Shown here: in pieces, positions 57,000 to 64,000 of the stretch
How the letters are laid out: every line of letters starts with the position of its first letter
Position numbering within the stretch: position 1 is the first letter of the stretch
Assembly: GCF_004136635.1 (NCBI RefSeq)
Contig: NZ_NOIU01000001.1
Span: forward strand, 124,001 to 188,000
Direction: 5' to 3'
Length of the DNA stretch: 64,000 nucleotides
Source: Rothia halotolerans
Lineage (GTDB): Bacteria; Actinomycetota; Actinomycetes; Actinomycetales; Micrococcaceae
Position numbers and translations under genes: made by a program
The notes under the pieces: model-generated
What the model saw: the letters and a program-made list of their open reading frames with translations, nothing else
Database searches by the model: none
Told to the model about the DNA's origin: nothing

Positions 57000-59900
57000 A
57001 TGGAAGCGCTCTTCGTCGTCATCGTCCTCGGGATCCTGCTGGGCGCGCCGCTGGCCCTCGGCCTGGCGATCGGCTTCGCCTGGGGCCGCCGGTCCGCGCG
57101 CCGGCGGGACGACTACGACGGCGGGACGAGGGCCCCCGCGCAGCACCCGCGGCCCGCTCCCCACGATGGCCCCCGCCCTTCCGTCCCGCCCTCCTCGCCG
57201 TACCCGGCCCCGGGGCCCGGCGCCGGGGCCCCTCCCGAGGGCGGCGGCGTCCGGCCCGTCCCCGGGAGCGGGCAGGGCTCCGGGGCGCGCCCGGCAGGCG
57301 CCTCGTCCGGCGTCGGGCAAGGCGCTGGCTCGGGCGCCCATCACCAAGGGACCGGACGGGGAGCCGGCACGGGTACGGACTTGGGCGCTCGCCACCAGGG
57401 GATCGGGCCGTACGCCCCGAGATACTCCCGTCCCGGCGCGGAAGCGGCCCAGCCCGGTGAGAGGCCGGGCCCCTCCGGCTCCGGCGTCCTGATCAACCTG
57501 GGGCTCTACGTCGCGAGCCTGCTCCTGATCACCGGAAGTGCCCTGCTCGTCACCTTCACGGCCCCCGCGGCGATCAAGGTGGCGGGGCTATGGCTGCTGA
57601 GCCTGCTGTACTACGGCGTCGGCCTCGTGCTGTTCCTCTCCGTCCGGAGGCTGCGGGCCGCGGGGATCTCCATGACGGGCACGGGCCTGGCGGTCCTGCC
57701 CTTCGCGGGGCTCGCGACCTGGACCCTGCTCCTGCCCGACGCCGGGTCCCTGATCTGGCTGCTGACCTCGCTGGTGGGGACCGCGGCCCTGTTCGCCGCC
57801 TGCGCGCTCATGAACAGCCGGGTCCTGGGCTGGCTGATGGTGGCCTTCCTGGTCTCCGTCTCCCTGTCCATGGTCTCCACCGTGGGGCTGGGCCTGGTGT
57901 GGTACTTCGTCGCCACCACTGCCCTCGCCACGGTGCTGACCCTGCTGGTCCGGCTGCTGCCCGAGCGGCTGCCCCGCAGCGTGCTCGCCTCGGTCGTGCA
58001 GACCCACCGGCTCATCGTCCCGGGCTCCGCGGCGGCCACGGTCTTCACCGCGCCGTGGGCCGAGGCCCGGCAGATCTGCATCGCCTTCGCGGTCTTCACG
58101 GCCTACGCGACGCTCTTCCACGTCCTCCACCGGACGAGGATCGAGCTGCTCCAGCTCCGCGCCTTCCCCGCCGTGGTGCTCTCCTCCGGCGTGCTGTGGC
58201 TCGCCGGGAGCTGGTACTGGGCGGGCTGGGGCGCCTGGGCCGGGCTGCTGGCGGCCACGGCCTCCTGCGGCTTCACCCGCGGCCTGCCGGGCGGCGGCCC
58301 CGCCGCGCCGCCGGGGGACGGCGACGCCGCCGCGCGGGGACACGACCGCACTGTCACGCCGGGGGACGGCCGCGCCGCCGGGCAGCGCAGCGGTGCCTCG
58401 GCATCGGGAGGCACGAGCGGCCTCGCGGGCCTCCGGCACTCGCTCGGGGCGCGCTCGGAGCTCGTGCAGGCCTGGCTCTTCGCCGCGCTGACCCTCCTCG
58501 CCCTGTGGTACATGGCCGTCGGGGAACGCGTGCGCGAGACCCCCGGGGGCCCCGACGTCGCCGGCTGGAGCGCCGAGCGCCTGCTCGCCGAGCCGGCCTG
58601 GGCTCCCCCGGTATGGCTGGCCGCGGTCCTCACGCTCGCCGCGGCCGCGTTCTGGGGCCGGCGGTTCCGGGTCCCCGCCCTGGCGCAGACCGTGGTGCTC
58701 GCCGTCTCCGCCGCCTCCCTGCTGAGCCTCCACGGCCTCGGACCGGTGTGGATCGCGGCGGCGCTCGTCCTCGTCGTCCTCCTGGCCCCGACGCCGGCTC
58801 CTGCTCCGGGAGGGGCGGCGGCCCGGACCGGCGGGGCGGCGGACGCAGAGGCAGCGGGCTCCGGGACGGCGGGCTCCGGGACCGCCCGCCGCTCTCGGGG
58901 GCTGCCGCCGCTCCTCTGGCTCCCCTCCGCCCTGGCCCTGGGCCTCGGGGCCCTGACGGCCGACGTCGCTCCCTCCCCCGCGGCCCGGCACGGGCTGCTG
59001 GTCGCCGTGGCGGCGCTCGCCTGCGTCGCGCTCGCGCAGGCTCTGATGCCGAGGGAGCGAGACCGTCCCGTCGCCCGCATCGCGGTCCCGGTCGCGGCCT
59101 CGGCGGTGCTCTGGCCCGCCGGGGCGACGGCCCTCGGTCTGCCGAGCGGGGCGGAGGGGCCGGCCGTGCTCGACGTCGTGCTCCTCTGGGTCCTGCTCGC
59201 CGCGCCGGTCCTCGTCGGCGCCGCGATCGTGCTCGACCTCGCGCGGTCCGGACGCGGCCGCGCCCTCCTGGACGGGCTCGCGGCCGCCTATCTGCTCTCG
59301 CCGCTGGTCACCGGCCTCCTGCTGAGCATCCCAGCCGGCAGCCGCATCCCCGGCGGAGCCGTGCCCGGGTGGGCGCCCGCCGCGGTGTACGCGGTCCTCC
59401 TGCTGACCGCCCTCGGAGCGCTCGCGGCCCGGCGCGGGCAGGCCGCCCCCTTCTGGATCCTCATCACCCGGATCGCCGTGCTCCCGCTGACCGCCGAGCT
59501 CGCCGTGCGACTGCTGGACAGCTGGATCGGGATCGCCTGGGCGATCGCGGTCGTCGTCCTCGCCCAGCACCTCGTGAGCTGGGTGACCCTGCGCGGCCCC
59601 GCCCCCGCCCGCCCGGACGCGGTGCTCGGCTGGGTCCTGCTGGCGGCGCAGACGCTGACCGCCCTGCTGCTCTGGCTCACGGTGCCCGGCGCCGCGGCCG
59701 CGTTCTCCGCCGGGGCCATGCTGCTGCTCGCGGCGGCGGCCGCCGGCGTCTACGAGCTCCGCAGGACGCTGCCGGGCTACGCCGCCCTCCCCCACCTCCT
59801 GGCGTTGGCCGGACTCGCGGCCGCCGACGGCGCGGGGCAGTCGCTCGCGCCGCGAGCCGAGGCGACGCCCGTGCTCGCCGGCCTCGGCATCCTCCTGGCG

Positions 59901-60629
59901 GCCCTGATCTCGCTCGGAGCCCGCATCCTCCGCGAGGCCGCCGGGCGCGGGGAGGGCCGCGCCGGGGCCGCGGGCGAGCTGGTGTGGCTGGGGCTGCTGG
60001 TCCTCGGCGGGCTCGTGCCGGACCGGACCGGCTGGGTCGCGTGCGCCGGCGTCGTCGTCGCGGCGGGGACGGTCCTCCTGCTGCTCCGGGAGACGGCGGG
60101 GCGCGCCGGCGGGGAGGGCACGACGCCGGTCGGGGCGCTCCCCCGCGCCGAGCTGCGGCGGCACGTGGTCGTGTGGACGGGGCTGATCGTCCTGCTGCGT
60201 CTGCTGGGGTACTTCTTCGACGGCCCGCAGCCGGTCCTGTGGCCGCTGCTGGTCGGCGTCGCGCTGGCGGGGCTCGCCCTGGCCGGTCGCGACGACGCGC
60301 CGGACCGGGCGCGAGCCTACCTCTGGTTCGCCTTCGCGGCCGAGGTCCTCGCGTGGCTGGTCTCCATGGCCTACCCCGGCACGGCCGGGCCGGCGGGGGC
60401 TCTGTGGGGACTGGCCGTGCCGGCCCTGCTGGTGGCGGCCCTCGCGCTGGGCATGGTCGCTGCGGTGCTGACCCGGAGCACCGCCCCCGGCTGGGCGTGG
60501 GCCACGCTGATCACGGCCGTGCTGCTGTGGTACGCCCGGAACCTGGGACCGCTGCTACTCATCATCCTGGCGCTGGCGATCACCGGCGTCGTCATCTGGT
60601 TCCTGCTGCGCACCGGCCGGCGGGACTGA
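57000..60629 (+). CDS. Large multi-pass membrane protein of unknown function
   Basis: 1209 residues from ATG 57000, chosen because GAGGTG lies 8 nt upstream; the frame is open further up without support. The N-terminal membrane segment is at about 3-25, then RRSARRR and a Pro/Gly/Ser-rich cytosolic linker (about 35-165), then some 30 hydrophobic segments to the C-terminus. Three charged Gly/Ala/Arg-rich insertions break the hydrophobic region (about 435-480, 600-640 and 980-1000). No enzyme motif seen. It resembles in layout the very large DUF2339/SCO7613-like actinobacterial membrane proteins, but I do not recognise it. It is convergent with tuf and shares a terminator. Confidence 0.75.
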   Translation: MEALFVVIVLGILLGAPLALGLAIGFAWGRRSARRRDDYDGGTRAPAQHPRPAPHDGPRPSVPPSSPYPAPGPGAGAPPEGGGVRPVPGSGQGSGARPAGASSGVGQGAGSGAHHQGTGRGAGTGTDLGARHQGIGPYAPRYSRPGAEAAQPGERPGPSGSGVLINLGLYVASLLLITGSALLVTFTAPAAIKVAGLWLLSLLYYGVGLVLFLSVRRLRAAGISMTGTGLAVLPFAGLATWTLLLPDAGSLIWLLTSLVGTAALFAACALMNSRVLGWLMVAFLVSVSLSMVSTVGLGLVWYFVATTALATVLTLLVRLLPERLPRSVLASVVQTHRLIVPGSAAATVFTAPWAEARQICIAFAVFTAYATLFHVLHRTRIELLQLRAFPAVVLSSGVLWLAGSWYWAGWGAWAGLLAATASCGFTRGLPGGGPAAPPGDGDAAARGHDRTVTPGDGRAAGQRSGASASGGTSGLAGLRHSLGARSELVQAWLFAALTLLALWYMAVGERVRETPGGPDVAGWSAERLLAEPAWAPPVWLAAVLTLAAAAFWGRRFRVPALAQTVVLAVSAASLLSLHGLGPVWIAAALVLVVLLAPTPAPAPGGAAARTGGAADAEAAGSGTAGSGTARRSRGLPPLLWLPSALALGLGALTADVAPSPAARHGLLVAVAALACVALAQALMPRERDRPVARIAVPVAASAVLWPAGATALGLPSGAEGPAVLDVVLLWVLLAAPVLVGAAIVLDLARSGRGRALLDGLAAAYLLSPLVTGLLLSIPAGSRIPGGAVPGWAPAAVYAVLLLTALGALAARRGQAAPFWILITRIAVLPLTAELAVRLLDSWIGIAWAIAVVVLAQHLVSWVTLRGPAPARPDAVLGWVLLAAQTLTALLLWLTVPGAAAAFSAGAMLLLAAAAAGVYELRRTLPGYAALPHLLALAGLAAADGAGQSLAPRAEATPVLAGLGILLAALISLGARILREAAGRGEGRAGAAGELVWLGLLVLGGLVPDRTGWVACAGVVVAAGTVLLLLRETAGRAGGEGTTPVGALPRAELRRHVVVWTGLIVLLRLLGYFFDGPQPVLWPLLVGVALAGLALAGRDDAPDRARAYLWFAFAAEVLAWLVSMAYPGTAGPAGALWGLAVPALLVAALALGMVAAVLTRSTAPGWAWATLITAVLLWYARNLGPLLLIILALAITGVVIWFLLRTGRRD

Positions 60630-60694
60630 CCCGCGCCCCGGCCGTCCTCAGCGGGCCGGTCCCATCCGGCGCGACGGCTGCCCCCAGGCACGAC

Positions 60695-60725
60695 GAAGGG
60701 CCCCGGCGCAATGCCGGGGCCCTTC
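60695..60725. terminator. Bidirectional terminator between the membrane protein gene and tuf
   Basis: A perfect 13-bp stem (60695-60707 with 60713-60725), 5-nt loop. It lies 66 nt past the plus-strand gene and 60 nt past the tuf stop. Confidence 0.75.
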
Positions 60726-60784
60726 ATGCGGCGCGCTGGCGGATCACGGGGATCCGCCCGCGATCACGCGGAAGGTCTGGGACC

Positions 60785-61975
<1,191 letters not shown>

Positions 61976-62055
61976 TGAATGTTCCTCCTAGAACGTCTGA
62001 TGAAAACGTGCGCTGGCCTGTGCGCAGTCCGCGGTTGAAGACGGATTCCTGGTAC

Positions 62056-62061
62056 ACATTA
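62056..62061 (-). promoter_or_regulatory. Candidate tuf -10 box
   Basis: TAATGT on the minus strand in an AT-richer patch, about 80 nt before tuf. TTTCAT 18 bp upstream is a weak -35. Confidence 0.4.
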
Positions 62062-62121
62062 GCGGAAAACTCTTCCCGCATGAAAACCAGCGCGGTTTCC
62101 GGGCTTGGGTAGGTGGGGTGG

Positions 62122-62149
62122 CGCTGCGGCCCCGGGCGGGGCCGCAGCG
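62122..62149 (-). terminator. fusA terminator hairpin
   Basis: A perfect 12-bp stem (62122-62133 with 62138-62149), 4-nt loop GGGC, 10 nt past the fusA stop. It may be a full stop or an attenuator between fusA and tuf. Confidence 0.7.
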
Positions 62150-62159
62150 TGAGGGGCTC

Positions 62160-64000
62160 TTACTCCCCGCGGTTCTTCTGGATGATCTCCTCGGCGACCG
62201 CCTTGGGGACCTCCGAGTAGCTGTCGAAGGTCATCGAGTACACCGCGCGGCCCTGCGTCTTGGAACGCAGGTCGCCGATGTAGCCGAACATCTCCGACAG
62301 CGGGACCAGGGCGGAGACCAGCTTGACGCCGGCCACGTCCTCCATGGCCTGGATCTGCCCGCGGCGGGAGTTCAGGTCGCCGACGACGTCGCCCATGTAC
62401 TCCTCGGGGGTGCGGACCTCCACGGCCATGAGGGGCTCGAGCAGGACCGGGCTGGCCCGCTTCGCGCCCTCCTTGAAGACCATCGAGCCGGCGATCTTGA
62501 AGGCCATCTCGGAGGAGTCGACGTCGTGGTACGCGCCGTCCAGCAGGGTGGCCTTGACGCCCACGACCGGGTAGCCGGCGAGGATGCCGAGCTGCATGGC
62601 GTCCTGGATGCCGCGGTCGATCGAGGGGATGTACTCACGGGGCACGCGGCCGCCGGTGATCTTGTCCTCGAACTCGTAGAGCTCCTCGGCGTCCAGGGCG
62701 ATCGGCTCGAAGGCCACCTGCACCTTGGCGAACTGACCGGAGCCGCCGGTCTGCTTCTTGTGGGTGTAGTCGACCTTGTCGACGGTCTTCTTGATCGTCT
62801 CGCGGTAGGCCACCTGGGGCTTGCCCACGTTGGCCTCGACGCGGAACTCGCGCTTCATGCGGTCCACCAGGATGTCCAGGTGGAGCTCGCCCATGCCGCC
62901 GATCTCGGTCTGGCCGGTCTCCTCGTTGAGGTTGACCGTGAAGGTCGGATCCTCGGCGGCGAGCTTCTGGATGGCCGTGGAGAGCTTCTCCTGGTCGCCC
63001 TTGGTCTTGGGCTCGATGGCCACGAAGATCACGGGCTTGGGGAAGGTCATCGACTCCAGCACGATCGGGTTGGCCGGATCGCACAGGGTGTCGCCCGTGG
63101 TGGTCTCCTTGAGGCCGATCGCGGCGTAGATGTGGCCCGCCTGGATCTCCTCGACCGGGTTCTCCTTGTTGGAGTGCATCTGGAACAGCTTGCCGATGCG
63201 CTCCTTGCGGCCCTTGGTCGCGTTGAGCGTCTGCTGCCCGGAGGTGGCGATGCCCGAGTACACGCGGATGTAGGTGAGCTGACCGTAGAACGGGTGCGCC
63301 GCGACCTTGAAGGCCAGGGCCGAGAACGGCTCGTCCTTGGCCGGCTTGCGGACCAGCTCGACCTCCTCGTCCTTGGGGTCGTGCCCGATCATCGGCGGCA
63401 CGTTCAGCGGCGAGGGGAGGTAGTCGATCACGGCGTCGAGCATGGGCTGCACGCCGCGGTTCTTGAACGCGGAGCCGCACAGGACCGGGTAGGCCTCGTT
63501 GTTGACGGTCAGGGCGCGGATGCCGGCCTTGATCTCGTCCTTGGTGAGCTCCTCGCCCTCGAGGTACTTCTCCATGAGCTCCTCGGAGCTCTCGGCGACG
63601 GACTCGATGAGCTCGTTGCGGTACTGCTCGGCACGCTCCTTGAGGTCCTCGGGGATCTCTCGGGTCTCGTAGGAGGCGCCCAGGGAGACGTCGCCCTTGG
63701 AGTCGCCCTCCCAGACGTACGCCTTCTCCTCGATCAGGTCCACGACGCCGACGAAGTCGTTCTCGGAGCCGATGGGCAGCTGGATGACCAGCGGCTTGGC
63801 GCCGAGGCGCTTGACGATGGTGTCGACGGTGAAGTAGAAGTCCGCGCCCAGCTTGTCCATCTTGTTGACGAAGCAGACGCGGGGGACCTCGTACTTGTCG
63901 GCCTGGCGCCAGACGGTCTCCGACTGGGGCTCGACGCCCTCCTTGCCGTCGAAGACCGCGACGGCGCCGTCGAGCACGCGCAGCGCGCGCTCGACCTCGA
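62160..64000 (-). CDS. fusA: Elongation factor G, N-terminus cut by window edge
   Basis: The translocase GTPase of elongation. About 613 codons are visible of the usual 700. The missing part is the first 85-90 residues with the P-loop. Visible are [22 protein letters not shown], the G4 motif [10 protein letters not shown], domain II, and domains III-V, including the domain IV stretch around [16 protein letters not shown] and the conserved end [10 protein letters not shown]. The frame runs without a stop to base 64000. rpsL and rpsG are expected upstream, outside the window. Confidence 0.97.
   Translation of the reverse strand, partial: EVERALRVLDGAVAVFDGKEGVEPQSETVWRQADKYEVPRVCFVNKMDKLGADFYFTVDTIVKRLGAKPLVIQLPIGSENDFVGVVDLIEEKAYVWEGDSKGDVSLGASYETREIPEDLKERAEQYRNELIESVAESSEELMEKYLEGEELTKDEIKAGIRALTVNNEAYPVLCGSAFKNRGVQPMLDAVIDYLPSPLNVPPMIGHDPKDEEVELVRKPAKDEPFSALAFKVAAHPFYGQLTYIRVYSGIATSGQQTLNATKGRKERIGKLFQMHSNKENPVEEIQAGHIYAAIGLKETTTGDTLCDPANPIVLESMTFPKPVIFVAIEPKTKGDQEKLSTAIQKLAAEDPTFTVNLNEETGQTEIGGMGELHLDILVDRMKREFRVEANVGKPQVAYRETIKKTVDKVDYTHKKQTGGSGQFAKVQVAFEPIALDAEELYEFEDKITGGRVPREYIPSIDRGIQDAMQLGILAGYPVVGVKATLLDGAYHDVDSSEMAFKIAGSMVFKEGAKRASPVLLEPLMAVEVRTPEEYMGDVVGDLNSRRGQIQAMEDVAGVKLVSALVPLSEMFGYIGDLRSKTQGRAVYSMTFDSYSEVPKAVAEEIIQKNRGE

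Overview
The window is a strongly GC-rich stretch of an actinobacterial chromosome, made almost entirely of housekeeping genes. Mycothiol synthesis (mshA), the GuaB2/GuaB3 pair, SURF1-like and DUF3817 membrane proteins, the order of the ribosomal superoperon, and the lack of rpsN in the spc block and of rpsD in the alpha block all point to Micrococcales, probably Micrococcaceae. Kocuria-like is a guess; the sequence alone does not fix the genus. I saw no insertion sequence, prophage, CRISPR array, tRNA or rRNA.

Layout. 1-6.0 kb (minus): guanine nucleotide genes guaA (C-terminus cut by the window edge), guaB3 and guaB2, with a DUF3817/SURF1-like membrane pair between guaA and guaB3. 6.2-12.3 kb (minus): a DUF3100 membrane protein and two tandem paralogous acyltransferase-3/SGNH membrane enzymes, the most accessory-looking part. 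12.9-14.8 kb (minus): groES-groEL behind a promoter with a CIRCE operator. 15.0-17.6 kb (plus): a THUMP-like methyltransferase and a YbdK-type carboxylate-amine ligase. 17.6-22.0 kb (minus): alr-tsaE-tsaB-rimI-tsaD, a tightly overlapping cluster for tRNA t6A, S18 acetylation and D-alanine. 22.2-24.3 kb (plus): mshA with a phosphatase-like gene. 24.4-28.4 kb (minus): nnr, acpS, glmS. 28.6-31.8 kb (minus): mannitol uptake and oxidation, mtlA-mtlD. 32.0-34.4 kb (plus): coaA, a VanY-like lipoprotein and mscL. 34.6-36.0 kb (minus): glmM.

36.2-56.5 kb (all minus) is the ribosomal supercluster. In transcription order it reads rpsJ-rplC-rplD-rplW-rplB-rpsS-rplV-rpsC-rplP-rpmC-rpsQ, rplN-rplX-rplE-rpsH-rplF-rplR-rpsE-rpmD-rplO, secY-adk, map-rlmN, infA-rpmJ-rpsM-rpsK-rpoA-rplQ, truA, rplM-rpsI. 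GC-rich hairpins cut it into modules. 57.0-60.6 kb (plus) holds a 1209-residue multi-pass membrane protein of unknown function. 60.8-64 kb (minus) has tuf and fusA (N-terminus cut by the window edge).

The most notable signals are not a new gene system. (i) Six or seven genes have a TANNNT box 6-8 nt before the start codon and look leaderless. (ii) Arg-Gly-rich disordered tails occur on both S3 and S5, neighbours at the ribosomal mRNA entry pore. (iii) L17 carries an extra C-terminal domain. (iv) A phosphatase-like gene sits directly behind mshA and is a candidate for the missing MshA2 step. (v) The mtlA promoter has an inverted repeat exactly between its -35 and -10 boxes.
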